A stretch of DNA of 64,000 nucleotides, taken from positions 2,232,001-2,296,000 of the forward strand of contig OY756146.1 of assembly GCA_963576785.1 (NCBI GenBank), written 5' to 3'. Each line of letters begins with the position of its first letter. Position 1 is the stretch's first letter. Source of the DNA: Chlorophyllum brunneum. Lineage: Eukaryota > Basidiomycota > Agaricomycetes > Agaricales > Agaricaceae. A model generated the notes under the pieces. It was not told the origin of the DNA. It saw only the letters and a list, made by a program, of their open reading frames with translations, and did not search any database. Made by a program: the position numbers and the translations under genes. This document shows, piece after piece, positions 1 through 11,058 of this stretch.

Positions 1-143
1 CTTGAGCTTCCGCTACTACCACCCCTGCTACTGCCACCTCTACTACCACCGCCTCCGCCACCCCGACCTCCACCACCACCACCTTTTCGTCGTTCAAGTT
101 TCGTCGCCGATGATGAGCGTTTGGTGATTCCTGGTATAAACAT
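1..143 (-). CDS. Gly/Ser-rich protein, 5' end only (runs off window)
   Basis: An ATG at 143 on the minus strand opens a frame that runs without a stop to the window edge (47 codons). It reads MFIPGITKRSSSATKLERR and then turns into a Gly-rich, Ser/Arg-containing tract. Short N-terminal segments followed by long Gly/Ser tracts occur in many uncharacterised Agaricomycete proteins, often with a membrane segment further on, but that part lies outside the window. A TATA-like stretch (ctatatagat, about 276-286) sits roughly 135 bp upstream on the same strand. No function can be assigned. The alternative is a chance frame through a GGT-type repeat; the start codon context and TATA box favour a real gene. 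Confidence 0.5.
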   Translation of the reverse strand, partial: MFIPGITKRSSSATKLERRKGGGGGGRGGGGGGSRGGSSRGGSSGSS

Positions 144-1179
144 AACCACAATCGTAGAAGAGTAAGGTCGTCGAAAGTGTATAGTAAAGGGAGTTGCTGT
201 CGGAGGGGTCTCTGGTATGGGCCCGAGCTTAATGTGAGGGGTGCACTTCCGAAAGCAGGCGCGTATCTTTCCTCCTCTATATAGATTTTTGGCGGCCCTG
301 TTTGGAGCCCTAGATCAGGCTGTGCTGCCCGTTCGTGGCGCACCTTAAACCTGGATCGTTTCCCGCTTCGTTTTCCAGTTTATTAATAAGTATCCCCCTC
401 CCAGATATTAGGAGTCACTGCTACCGGCTTGATGATGCGACACGCTTCAAACCCATTCAGACCACACAGGCAAAAATTTTGAGGCTGGCTTAACAGGAAT
501 GCTGGCAGCTACAGATTTGATATATTCATATTTTCAATAGCTTTCCCAAAGCCGGTTCGGCTTGCACTGCCTCCGACCGATCAGCGTGTCTCGTGCCATT
601 TCTTTCGGACTAGGAGATATTCGGTGGTATTGCAGTTATTTGTGAGAATCCAGGGATAATGTTTACGAGATTCTGTTCACAGGTGAGTCTTTGACTGTTT
701 GGCGCGAAGGAGTCCTATTTTTACGCGAGAGTTTGATAGGAAGAGCCTATCTTGAGAGCCCAATGATACAATACCATGTGCTTTATGCTTGCCAAATGAT
801 CTAGTGATCTGGCATATAAAAGGTCGCTTCTCGGTTGCCGTGAAAATTTAGCACTGCATGGCTGCAACGAAAACTATGATTATCATCTGCTGTATATAAT
901 CGGCCAACCCGAAGGAGGCTACGCGCGTGTGTGACCGTTGTGTTCATATTCCAGAAGCTACGCCTTGGAACCTCCGACGGATTCGTATGCCTGGTAAACA
1001 TACTACACGACGATAGACGGAACGCAACTGGGTTTTTAGCGGCCCGCTCGTCGTCACAAGACTCTCTCTAGACACTTGGCTTGGCGCTTCCTAACCTCCC
1101 GCCATTTATCCTTGTCTTCAATATAAAGCGAGCGCCAGTCCAGGAGAGAGACGACATAGTTCTTATTTCTTGTCTCAGG
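144..1179. other. Intergenic, promoters of the two flanking genes
   Basis: No coding frame with family resemblance was found. The left part should carry the promoter of the minus-strand Gly-rich gene. The right end carries the GH43 core promoter: a TATA box (tataaag, 1122-1128) 58 bp before the ATG. Short open frames here look like chance frames. Confidence 0.5.
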
Positions 1180-2523
1180 ATGATCGGCTCCTTCGGACTC
1201 GGCCTTCTGGCTGTGTTTTTCATTGCGGCATGTACACCAACTCTCGCTATACCTGCTCCAGGTAACTTAACATCTACCACTCCGGCATTGTCCCCGGAGA
1301 TGCTCAAGAGGGCTGTGTCATCCCCATACGTATTCACCGCCTTCACTTCCGCGTCAGAGTCGAACCTATATGTGTACACATCTAACGACGGGACGAATTT
1401 CAATTTGTTGAAGGGTCCTGCGTATACACCGCCTTCTGGCCTTATTCGGGATCCTAGTGTTATGTTGCACACCGAGTACGGGGATATTCCTCCGCTTGGA
1501 GATGTTACTGATCATTGATTTTTTTGGCAGTGGGAAATATTACATCGCTTGTATGTCGAATTGTTTTATTTTAGTGTAGAATTGCGTCAAGACTTTCCCT
1601 AACTTAGATACTACCGATTGGACGGGAACAAACTTTGCAATTGCTGTGCGTTTGATTCGATAGAAGCATTCGCGGTGTGGCTGATAAATATTACAGAGCA
1701 GTTCCAATCTTATCAATTGGACATTGGTAGCAACGATTTCGACAGCATCCTCGGTGATCACGCCTATCAATACCTGGGCACCGGTAAGTCTACCCGGGTA
1801 GAGTTTTTAATAACAAGCGATTAATCAAATGATTATTCTAGGAATTTTTCAAGGACCCCAGAACTGGAAGACTCAACATTATTGTTTCTTTATCAACTGG
1901 GAGTTACGGACCTTTCCTTCCATATGTTTACACCGCCAATGATTCATCGATGAAGTCTTGGTCTGGTCCTGTCAAAATGTCGGGCATTTCTAACGCTGGG
2001 CTCGGGTATATTGATACTTTCCCCATTTTCTTCAAGTAAGTTAATTGGTCTAGATGGCCTGTTCTCCGTCGGTGGTTAACAGTGACCGGCAGCAATCAGT
2101 ATCATATCTTCACCAAGGCAGAATCGAATGGGAAAAAGCATGTTGAACACGCTGTTGCTTCTTCGTTAACAGGCCCGTATTCCTTTGCGCAAACAGGAGA
2201 CTTTGCCGGTTGGGGTGAAGCCGAAGGACCATGTGTGACCGTGTTGCCAAATGGACAATTCCGTCTGTGAGTGCATCCACTTGAAGCTCAGTTTATGTTT
2301 TCTGCTAGACACTTGAGTAATCAGATACGCGGATGGATTCAATTCCGGTGAGTGCCCTAGGCTTCTTTTTTTTTTTTTTTTTTGCCGTAAGGAATGCTAA
2401 ATCCAGGTGACGACAGGCAAATATATCTACTCTGACTCGAGTGACTTGTACAATTGGTCAGCGTACAAGACGATCCCTGGTCTCAGCGGCGTGGTTAGGC
2501 ATGGAACAGTCTTGAAGCAGTGA
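1180..2523 (+). CDS. Secreted glycoside hydrolase family 43 protein
   Basis: Eight exons: 1180-1475, 1531-1550, 1608-1645, 1697-1783, 1842-2035, 2093-2266, 2325-2347, 2417-2523, summing to 312 aa. The ATG at 1180 follows a TATA box by 58 bp and starts a signal peptide (MIGSFGLGLLAVFFIAACTP) without other lead. The five-bladed GH43 landmarks are present in order: IRDPSV with the general-base Asp, NTWAPEFF, YIDTFP with the pKa-modulating Asp, and AEGPCVTV with the general-acid Glu. The ending SGVVRHGTVLK is common in fungal members. The family cleaves arabinose or xylose side chains of plant cell walls outside the cell; the exact substrate cannot be read from sequence. Exon 2 is a 20-nt microexon, and the last intron carries an 18-T run. 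The acceptor at 2092 was chosen because it alone keeps frame into NQYHIFTK. Confidence 0.88.
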
Positions 2524-3487
2524 TCATCAAAGCTTCAATGATGAAGCTCCTGGGGCTGAGGGCGTTGTTATGCTTAAATACGTTTTTAGTAGGGTCAAAA
2601 TGAGCGTTAGTAAGAAGATAGGAATTTATGAACATGAGAAGGAGCTATTTGAAATGAAATGTTGGTGCGGAAATAGAGGCTTCCATTGGTGCACCTCCCT
2701 CAGTTGAGTATCGCATGCTTGGCCGCTCAGCACGCCATCATGTGCAAGTCGATTCTTCTTTGAGCGCGGCAGCTCATTCCCGGTTGGCGCATGCGCTCAG
2801 CGTACCACCTGACGACCAACTGATGTGAGATGATGGCTCTAAAAGTGGGTCTTCGGTTTCACTTCCGTTCTACTTCTAGCGCAATGTTGTCTGTGATAGG
2901 TGAGCATGATTGAACGTGGAAGTGTTTTAATAACGACAAGCCACTCCGTTCCACCAATCAAGTGATTCCATGGATCCGTGGAAGCAGCAACTGAACAGCC
3001 GAACATGGGCCCCTAACGTCTTCGCCCCTTTGGTAATCAGTTTCTGACACTGACCATCAGTGGGGCACTACTTACCGAGACAACAGCGTTAGGTGATAAT
3101 TAAATATTAATCACTGGCCACAACAGAGATCATCAGCGCTCAAAGGGGGTTCTACTTTTTACTCTTAACCTCAGAGTCTCCTCAGGGATTCCGTTTACCA
3201 ATCACTCCCGATTCAAACCCTGAGCGCTCTACCGAATGTCGTTTCTCTGGTCCAGTGAACCCAATACTCCCCGCCCTCCGCGCATAGAGATACAAGTATG
3301 CACCGAAACTGAGGTCGAAATTGACTACGTTGGGAGTCCAATTGGGGAAGAGGAGCCAGGGCCGAGTGATTACCGTTCCCACGATTCTGAACAGTCACGC
3401 ACCTCTCGTCGTCCAGTTACCGCAGCACCATCCAGCTTCTACCAGCCTTCACCATACCTACAAAACTCTCCTTGGAAAGATTGTGCG
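2524..3487. other. Intergenic; VPS68 5' region with in-frame open stretch
   Basis: No independent gene recognised. From 3236 a frame with an ATG stays open into VPS68 and would add 84 residues rich in Ser, Pro and Glu. It lacks resemblance to the VPS68 family, which normally starts close to the first membrane region, so I treat it as 5' UTR; it could also be an N-terminal extension. Confidence 0.45.
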
Positions 3488-4151
3488 ATGTCGCTTCCGA
3501 GATCAGGCTATGATCCTCGTAGGGTCTGTTTGAATCCATGCCCAAATTTCACGCTTGGAAAACATAGGAGGACGGTTGGCGTGTATCTCGCAGGTGCTCT
3601 GGTAAGTCTCCGTTCTTCTGTGTGATGCGCCCTCAGGACGCTGATTTGACTTTTGAAACTAGTTTGCTTTAGCAAATTGGACCTTCTTGGATGCCGCTGT
3701 GCTCTCAGCGCACGCGCGGTACAAGTGGGACGCCGAACCACCGATCCACGTCACGTTTGTCGATTGGGTGCCAGGAATTTGTTCCTTACTGGGATATTTC
3801 GTGATAAATATGATTGATAAGGACAGAGTTCGAGGTGAAGAAGGGTTTGGTGATTCAAGAGCAGTGTGGAGAGCCAGGTTGTTCTTATTCATCGGCTTTG
3901 CACTTATGGCTGGTGGCCTTGCTGGGAGCGTGGTACGTCATTTTTTCGCTTCTTCTGCTTGAAAGAGTTCTCATGTCATTTTGTAACAGACGGTCTTGAT
4001 TTTGAAGTACATTCTACACAACTACCCACCTCAGTACACATACTACGGATATGCCAACGTCTCGCAGAGCGTAGCGCTTATGCTCTCCGCGGTGGTACTC
4101 TGGATCGCGCAGAATACCAGCAGCGAGTACGAATACAACCTCACGCTCTAA
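3488..4151 (+). CDS. VPS68: Vacuolar protein sorting protein Vps68 (UPF0220/TMEM50 family)
   Basis: Three exons (3488-3601, 3663-3932, 3990-4151) give 181 aa, the usual family length. Four hydrophobic segments are visible: around RTVGVYLAGALFALANWTF, VDWVPGICSLLGYFVI, LFLFIGFALMAGGLAG and SVALMLSAVVLWIAQ. Diagnostic stretches are FTLGKHRRT, HVTFVDWVPGICS, DKDRVRGEEGFGDSRAVWR and YYGYANVSQS; the protein ends EYEYNLTL. In yeast Vps68 acts with Vps55 at the endosome, in late endosome-to-vacuole traffic. Start: the ATG at 3488 opens MSLPRSGYDPRRV, matching the expected short cytosolic N-terminus; an upstream in-frame ATG at 3236 is the alternative. Both introns have canonical GT-AG ends and fall in conserved sequence, so the gene looks intact. 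Confidence 0.9.
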
Positions 4152-4592
4152 CTTCTCCAGGCCCTACCATCTCTTCTTTTCTTTTGTAGCCAATAGTGTT
4201 GTGTTTCTTATGGATATATGGAATTCCTTTCTACCATCAATATCGGATGATCCTCAATCAACATGTTAGCTGTCTGACTCATGCGACATCGATTATCCTG
4301 TCCTGGGCCGATTGAATCCGGTGGTAACATAAAGTCTTTTTCGATCCTGCCTTTTCAATATAATAGGTCAAGTTCCCGAAGTTCAGGTCCCATGACTGAT
4401 GAGCCAAGATTTTGCTCAAGGGATAGGGTAACAACCTATCGTGTTGGGGGGTGTGACCCTGGCTCTATACCTGCCCTCGGCGACGAGGTGGAGTAGAACT
4501 GCGAAGACGCACGGCTTGGGAGTTTCTCTCGCTTGGGTATTATAAAGCTCCTTGATACGTCTTCCCTTGCTTTACGCTGTCAACCGAACAGA
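4152..4592. other. Intergenic, promoter of first GFA gene
   Basis: Non-coding by inspection. A clear TATA box (tataaa, 4541-4546) lies 52 bp before the GFA-A start codon. Confidence 0.5.
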
Positions 4593-5209
4593 ATGCCCTA
4601 CCACGGATCCTGCCTTTGTGGTGAAGTCAATATTGAGCTCGATGCCACACCCGATCATCAGGTAAGGCTTCTCCGCCATGACGTTAAGAATCTAGAAATA
4701 ACGTAACGATTCTTTCCGTCAATTATACAGTATGTGTGTCACTGCACGGACTGTAGAAGAACTAGTGGAAGTGCGATGTCCACGAATTTCCTTGCCCCAA
4801 AAGAGAAAATCATAATTACCGGAGGAGTGAAAGAGTACACTTCTCCAGCGGAAAGTGGTAATATGGGTTCGTCATTTCCGGTTATAGACTCGTCGGTGTT
4901 GATAATTAATAAATGCAATTACAGTAACGCGCATCTTTTGTGGCAATTGTGGTAGCGCCGTTGGACATACTACTACGATGGTTCCTCATCTTAAAGTGAT
5001 TCAGACTGGAAATTTTTCGGAATTCAAGAAGATTCGTGTTACGGATGAACGTGGGTATTTTTTTCAACTTGGCAGTTAATATTAAATTCATGACTGGGTT
5101 AGTTTATGTGAAGGATCGGTGGGGAGGTTTGGCGCCTATTTTGGGTGCTGATCAAGTGGATGCGATGCCTGGACTTGAGTTTGTGCAGAGGGCGGAGAAG
5201 GTGGCTTGA
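4593..5209 (+). CDS. GFA/CENP-V domain protein, tandem copy A
   Basis: Four exons (4593-4661, 4731-4866, 4925-5050, 5103-5209), 145 aa, covering one whole GFA domain. Zinc-binding Cys positions are complete: CLCG near residue 8, CHCTDC (residues 26-31 region) and FCGNCG in exon 3. Such folds resemble glutathione-dependent formaldehyde-activating enzyme, but most fungal members are uncharacterised and catalysis on glutathione or formaldehyde is not proven. Motif order and the closing phrase VKDRWGG followed by a DQVDAMPG segment are shared with the two downstream copies, as are the positions and phases of all three introns, so the three arose by tandem duplication. It carries its own TATA box 52 bp upstream. 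Copy A is the most divergent, with a TTTMVPHLK segment where B and C have a SHKS-type sequence, and a longer C-terminus. Confidence 0.87.
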
Positions 5210-5566
5210 GATAAATAAAGTCCAGTAAAATGTCCGAACACTCTTTTTTGGGATCGGATAACGGGTTTAGTTCTTGGATTAGTTGGGTTGATCAAAAGAT
5301 ATGTTTATTCAGGATGCCGGTTGATGGTGACTGAGTTGCCTTTCGTATGACGAACACAAGGTACTGCGGTCGCAAAACTCTCTCAGGACATTTAGTTGAT
5401 GACTAAAGGGAGCCTCAAGGTTATGCACTCATGTGTTACACCACTGGGTGAAAAACTGGCTATTTAAAAACATGCATGCGAATTTATGAGATGTATATGC
5501 TTATAAATGAACCTTTTGTTTGACGAGTGAAGAATCCCCTTCTGATAACGCACCTCGGAACACGAT
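5210..5566. other. Intergenic, promoter of second GFA gene
   Basis: Non-coding. TATA-like ttataaat at 5501-5508 lies about 60 bp before the GFA-B start. Confidence 0.45.
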
Positions 5567-6190
5567 ATGCCTCATACTGGGTATTGTCTTTGTCGCCAAA
5601 CTAAAGTCGATCTTGCTACCACCCACGAAGATCAGGTCCGTCATAAATATCTTTAGTCCTGAACGTCACCTGAGTTGATGGTATTTATCTTGTTTAGTAT
5701 ACATGCTACTGCACGGATTGTAGACAAACTAGTGGGACTGCGCTCACTACGAACATTCTTGCTCCCCAGGAAGACATAAAAATCACTGGACCTGTCAAAG
5801 AATATCAAGCAAAAGCAGCTAGTGGAAATACCGGTAAGTGTAACAATACTTCATTACGCGTATTTGGAGATCATAACATTCGATGTGGTTGTATAGTTAC
5901 AAGAATCTTCTGTGGAAATTGCGGAAGTGCTATTTCACATAAATCACCGATGTTTAAAGAGAAACAAGCACTCCAGACAGGGATTTTTGCGGATTTTGCG
6001 AATATTCCTATTACGATGGAAGGTGGGTAATTTTTTTTTTTGGGATTGATTAATGTTTGCGGTGATAGGATGTGGGCTGATGGGTATTTGTTTTTTTATA
6101 GTTTTTGTGAAGGATCGTTGGCCGGTGTTGAAGCCGGTTGAGCAGGCTGAACAAGTGGATGGGATGCCTGCTTTTTTGACGGCGAGTTAG
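5567..6190 (+). CDS. GFA/CENP-V domain protein, tandem copy B
   Basis: Four exons (5567-5635, 5698-5833, 5897-6022, 6102-6190) encode 139 aa. Intron positions and phases equal those of copies A and C, and exons 2 and 3 are exactly 136 and 126 nt in all three. All zinc-type cysteines remain, but local residues changed: the first motif reads CLCR instead of CLCG and the second CYCTDC instead of CHC..C. Downstream landmarks are TSGTA, VTRIFCGNCGSAISHKS, FADFANIPI and VKDRWPV. The Gly to Arg and His to Tyr changes next to metal-binding cysteines suggest relaxed or altered function compared with copy C, its closest neighbour. No frameshift or lost splice site was seen. The family is related to glutathione-dependent formaldehyde-activating enzyme; substrate unknown. 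Confidence 0.85.
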
Positions 6191-6570
6191 TAGAGTGGAG
6201 TTGTAAATGGCGTGCGTTAAGAAATGAATACTACCCTCGTTTGATGATCAACAAGTATTAAATGTTTACGCGAGGCAGTCTCAAGGACGAGCCAATGTAA
6301 GTTTACCCTTTCCCGCGCTTTGGGACCGAGGGATCCTACAGGGGTTAGAACCATTAGGTTCCTACGAGAGGACCAGAATATGTCATACTTCACATGAGGA
6401 AGCGGGTCCCATCTGTGATAAGTCAACTTGATCATGAGGCCACAGGTCGGTGAGAAATCAGTCTTCTTTGGGAGTGGGAGTGGTAGCGGATATAAAAGCA
6501 TTGTGTTGCTGAGTGAGCAGGATCCCATATCTCTTAGTTGTTCAACACAGTAGTTGTATTAACTTTCACC
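6191..6570. other. Intergenic, promoter of third GFA gene
   Basis: No gene recognised on either strand; a 103-codon minus frame inside it has no recognisable features. TATA box tataaaa at 6491-6497, about 75-80 bp before the GFA-C ATG. Confidence 0.45.
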
Positions 6571-7154
6571 ATGCCCCACTCTGGATCTTGTCTCTGTGGC
6601 CAAACGAAGGTTGAAGTCGGTGGTGATTCCTTCAAGGACCAGGTGTGTCAGTTTCGGTCTGAGATGCGCTAGTGCTAATCGTCGTAATCAGATCGTGTGC
6701 CACTGCTCGGATTGTAGGCAGACCAGTGGAAGTGCTTTCAGCACCAACATCCTGGCGCCTCAGAAGAATGTGACTATCACGGGTCCTATCAAGGAATACA
6801 CCGTCAAGGCGGCTAGTGGAAATCCAGGTGCGTCCAGCCTCGGTCGAGGCTGGTACTATTACTTACTGGGAATACTTACTGATGGGGAATAATTAGTTAC
6901 TCGTATCTTCTGCAGTAACTGCGGTTCAGCAATCTCCCACAAGTCTGTCTTCTTTGGAGATAACCAGGCTGTTCAGACGGGGAACTTTACAGACTTTGCG
7001 AACATCCCTATTAAGACTGAGCGTATGTTGTTTTTATTGCCGTTTGATAAATTGCTAAAGATGTTTTGATCTAGTCTTTGTTAAGGATCGTTGGACGGGC
7101 GTGGGTCCTGTTGAAGGTGCTGCTCAAGTAAAGGCTATGCCGGGTGGGGCCTAG
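6571..7154 (+). CDS. GFA/CENP-V domain protein, tandem copy C
   Basis: Four exons (6571-6642, 6692-6827, 6897-7022, 7075-7154) encode 137 aa. Motifs: GSCLCGQTKVEV at the start, VCHCSDCRQTSGSAF in exon 2, VTRIFCSNCGSAISHKS in exon 3 and LFVKDRWTGVGP in exon 4, ending in a short AMPGGA tail. The Cys set for both zinc sites is complete, so this looks like the best-preserved GFA domain of the three. It is closer to copy B than to A (shared NILAP, KEY..KAASGN, NIPI). Expected to be a small soluble cytosolic enzyme acting on a thiol adduct, by family analogy only. The gene has a separate promoter with a TATA box. Confidence 0.87.
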
Positions 7155-7491
7155 GCATATGAGCTAGAAGGGCTTTATGTACTTTATAAATATGTATGTA
7201 TACATCGAAGTTGATCGCTTGAATGTTCAAGAAACGGTACCGAGTGCACGAGAGAGACTGGGTGTTATTGCGCAGAGTGAAAGCACTGCGATGGGGCATG
7301 TCACGTGTGTGGCTGACACGGTCATGTGACTCGTTCGTGACTTTGAACCAGCACGTGACGATCAAAACGCGATAGCCTCGTGTTGAGTTTGATTTGTGCA
7401 TTGGCTTTTGGACTTTGAAAGACATCCACCATCCGGTCGCAACTCTGACCAGGCGTTAGGCCATTACTCTCACAAAGATACCTCCTCAATC
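7155..7491 (+). promoter_or_regulatory. Polo-like kinase promoter with two CACGTG boxes
   Basis: The 337 bp between GFA-C and the kinase start hold two perfect CACGTG palindromes (7302-7307 and 7352-7357), 50 bp apart, with a TTTGAA sequence between them and an ACGCGA stretch just after the second. CACGTG is bound by bHLH factors; TTTGAA resembles the CHR of animal cell-cycle promoters and ACGCG resembles the fungal MluI cell-cycle core. Whether any of these act here is inference. No TATA box seen. Confidence 0.45.
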
Positions 7492-10400
7492 ATGAACATC
7501 GACTACAAACGCCGTGTGGCTGTCATGCAGTCCCAGCAAGTTCAACCACAACGCCGGAATCCCCTTAGCACCACCAATAACGTCCAGCAACCCCAACAAC
7601 AAACACCCCCGAAACCACCGCCAAAGGGCGCCTCGCCACCTCTGCCCCGCCAGAACAGCAAAACGACACCACCAACACCTCCAAAGATTATTGTGGACAG
7701 GCACAATAGGTTCCAGTTTACTCGTGTGGGCTTTCTCGGAGAGGGCGGATTTGCCCGGGTTTTCGAAGTTAAGGACCCCCGTGACACTAGGCTTGCGTGC
7801 AAGGTTATTACCAAGAGCTCTCTGAAGACGAAGAAAGCTAAAACAAAGGTGAGTATTGTCAGCCTCCTTTAGGAGCCTCGTTTGACCCACGTTGAATAGC
7901 TGTGGGCAGAAATCAAGATCCATCGTTCCCTGGAGCACCCAAACATCGTTCGTTTCCATGACTGCTTTGAGGATGGAGAGAACGTGTACATGACGCTGGA
8001 GCTGTGTACATCTGGCTCCCTCATGGATATGCTCCGTCGCCGTCGCCGTTTTACAGAACCAGAGGCCCGGTTCTTCATGGTTCAGCTCATTGGTGCATGT
8101 CATTACATGCATACGCACCAGGTCATCCACCGGGACTTGAAACTTGGTAACTTGCTCCTGGATTCGAATATGAATATTAAAGTAGCCGATTTCGGCCTCG
8201 CTGCGCTGATCGAGAACCCTGGAGAAAGGAAGAAGACTATATGTGGAACACCCAACTACATTGCACCCGAAGTCTTGTTCGATACCGCGAATGGCCACAG
8301 CTTTGAAGTCGATACCTGGTCCATTGGTGTTATTCTTTATACCCTAATTATTGGTAAACCTCCATTCCAGACAAAAGATGTCAAGGACATTTACAAGTGA
8401 GTTTTGTCCTGTCGTTATCAAACGATCCCTAACCTCGTTTCTACAAGGCGCATCCGCGATAACGAATATGAATTCCCTGGTGACCGCAAGATTGGCTCCG
8501 CGGTGAAAACCCTCATCCAACAAATCCTCACGCCCGATCCTTCACAACGCCCTACCCTTTTTGAAATTCTAGACCACCTCTTCTTCACTCAGGGACCCGT
8601 TCCGTCCTACATTCCATCCTCCGCACATGACTTCGCCCCCGATTTCTCCAATATCAACCCCACTATCTCCGATTGTAACTTTAGGCGCCTACGACGCTTC
8701 GCTTTGCTTGATTCAGGCGCGGGTATCCTGCCCAGTAGCAGCGGAACGCTACCCCAGGGCTCAAGTGGCAAGACTATGACCAGTACGATCCAACAACAGG
8801 AGAAAGAGTTCCAGAAGGCTATCCAACCTGGTTCTCCCATCTCGGCCTTGCTCAACTCTGCCAGACAGCCTTTGGTCATGGGTGTATCCCAGAGTCCTAC
8901 GGATAATGTTGTTTCCGCTCCTAATCCCAAAGAGAGTGCGCTTCTTAGGAAGCTACAGGCTGCGAAGGAGAGTCCCCTACGCCGCAACTATATCAATGGC
9001 GATGAAGAGCCGAGTGCAGAGGAAGATAAACGCGCAAGAAAGGAACTCGAGGCGCAGAAGGCTCGTATCGTTGCTCAGATGGCCCCTGTGCGAGAGGAAC
9101 CTGAGGAGGATGAGGACGAAGTCGTGGAAGATGAACCTAACCCCTTGGCACCAAAAGATGTAAAGGACAAGTATGCGCATCTCACGGAAAAACTCGCTAC
9201 CACTGCAACGGTGACAGTAGCACCAGTATCAGCACCAGCATTCGCCCCACGTCCATTACCACAGATCCCAATTCAGAAGGAACGTCCGGCATTGGCCCCG
9301 TCCAGATCAAATCTGCCTCCGTCGTCTGGGTTTGCTTCGTCGACGACGACGTTACCTAGGAATGAGAGTGTTGCGACTGGTCTGAAGGGTAAAGGCAAGG
9401 AGAGAGTGGTAGCTGTACGCGGGGAGAAGGAAAACGTGCCTACTGCTTCAGGTCCGAGTTGCCTATTTTTGTCTAACAATAACGATCTGACATCAGCCGC
9501 TCGCTTTAGTCAACCCAGCACCCTCACCACCAACCAGGACAGAGAAACGTCCTGAACCTGTTGTGGGCGTCGAGGGTTCGTTGAAGCTCAATGGTTTCGA
9601 TGCTGCTGCGCAGGTGTTGACTTCTGCGTTCGAGGCAAAGGCTGCAGGGCGCGTTTTCCGTGATTATTCGAATACACCGTTGGTGGACGAGAAGGTGTTT
9701 ATTGTGAGCTGGGTTGATTATTGTAATAAGTATGGGATGGGGTATGCACTCACCGATGGGAGTGTCGGGGTATACTTCAATGATAGTACGAGTTGTGTCC
9801 TGAGTCCTGATAAAGTGTTCGTCTTCCTTTCCTTGTTTCTTGTTTGTCAGTGTACTGACCAGTGGGATAGGCACTTTGATTATATCACGTCTCGTCACCA
9901 TGGAAATGCTTATGTGCGGAAATCGTATACCATCAATACTTACCCCGAAGACTTGAAGAGCAAAGTGTATCTACTTAAGAGTTTCGAGGGATACATCATG
10001 GATCGGTTATTTAACCACCATGATTATGTCTACCGGGATACGGAGCGGACGAAGGGTATGGAATGGGTGCATAAGTACTTGAGGATGAAACATGTCATCG
10101 TGTTTAAGCTATCACACGATGTCCTCCAGGTACGTTTCCTCCTGTTCCCTTTTCCACATGTCTCACTATGATGCGTCATAGTTCAACTTTTACGACCACT
10201 CAAAACTTATACTTTCCTCACACGGTCTCCTCATCACCCACATTGACAAGAACTATAAATTGACACGATATACCCTTTCGGACGTCATGGCCCAGTCTCT
10301 CAATCCCAGCACCAACGCCGATCCAGAACAAGCGAGGTTCAATCAAAAATTGGTCGATAAACTGAAGTATTGTAAGGAGGTTCTTGTGAGCATCAAGGAG

Positions 10401-10619
10401 GCGAGTGCGGGTGTCGCGGCGAAGCAGGGTCAAGAACAGACTGGTGCGGTACAGCAGGAACGTGTCCAGCAGCAACAGCCGGAGCGGGTTCAAGCCCATG
10501 CGCCGGCGTACAACTCGAAGAAAGCGGAGGTTCCGCTAGGGAATGGTCATGGTTATACGAGTGCACAGCAGCAGCAACAGGGGTTGATGGTTAGGGCTTC
10601 GAGAATGACACTCCGATAG
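7492..10619 (+). CDS. PLK1: Polo-like mitotic serine/threonine kinase
   Basis: Six exons (7492-7848, 7900-8396, 8448-9451, 9510-9814, 9863-10129, 10182-10619) give 955 aa. A Pro/Gln-rich N-terminus (1-70) precedes the kinase domain (about 76-335): P-loop [10 protein letters not shown] (81-90), ATP-binding Lys 104 in ACK, catalytic HRDLK (Asp 198), DFG 216-218, activation loop [14 protein letters not shown] with Thr 232 at the position of the activating Thr of animal Plk1. A long acidic, Ala/Pro-rich linker (about 380-650) follows. Two polo boxes come last, around [16 protein letters not shown] and [19 protein letters not shown], then a Gln-rich tail. Family role: mitotic entry, spindle and cytokinesis; polo boxes dock phosphorylated partners. 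The intron 9815-9862 was placed by frame (48 nt) and is the least certain boundary; retaining it would add 16 in-frame residues. Part of its 3' end is duplicated downstream. Confidence 0.92.
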
Positions 10620-11020
10620 AAGTTTTCCGCTCGCTTCGTCAAATCCTCTTTTCCTCATTGCACGCTTTGTCTCTGTCTTCAATATTCCGTTCTTGCATAA
10701 CATCGCATTGCATCGAACTCCTCTGTACATATTTACATGCGTCTCATTTTTTTTAACAGTCAAGCCTGGAGCAAGGTTTTTTTTGGGTTTTACAACTTGT
10801 TTGATTACCTCATGTTGGCACGTTTGTCGTATTTTAAACCGACTTGTGGTTTTATCCCCCCACTTTCCCCACCCGAATCTCAGGCTGTCGTTTGATGGCT
10901 GAAGTGGTTATGGTTTTTTTTTGCACGGCGTTGTTATGATTTGTGGTGGTGGTTGGGGATGAAGATCCTGTGGTTTATGAATACTATGAATACAAACGAA
11001 TACGAATGAATGGTATGAAT

Positions 11021-11058
11021 GACTTTGGATATATTGGATGACTTTGGATATATTGGAT
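11021..11058 (+). repeat. 19-bp perfect tandem duplication
   Basis: Two adjacent identical copies of gactttggatatattggat in the kinase 3' flank. Function unknown; probably replication slippage. Confidence 0.8.

Noticed and set aside
3236..3487. N-terminal extension of VPS68
   Set aside because: Open and in frame but without family match; treated as UTR and mentioned as alternative.
7486..8298. 270-codon minus-strand frame opposite the polo-kinase domain
   Set aside because: Antisense shadow of a strongly conserved kinase domain; no family features of its own.
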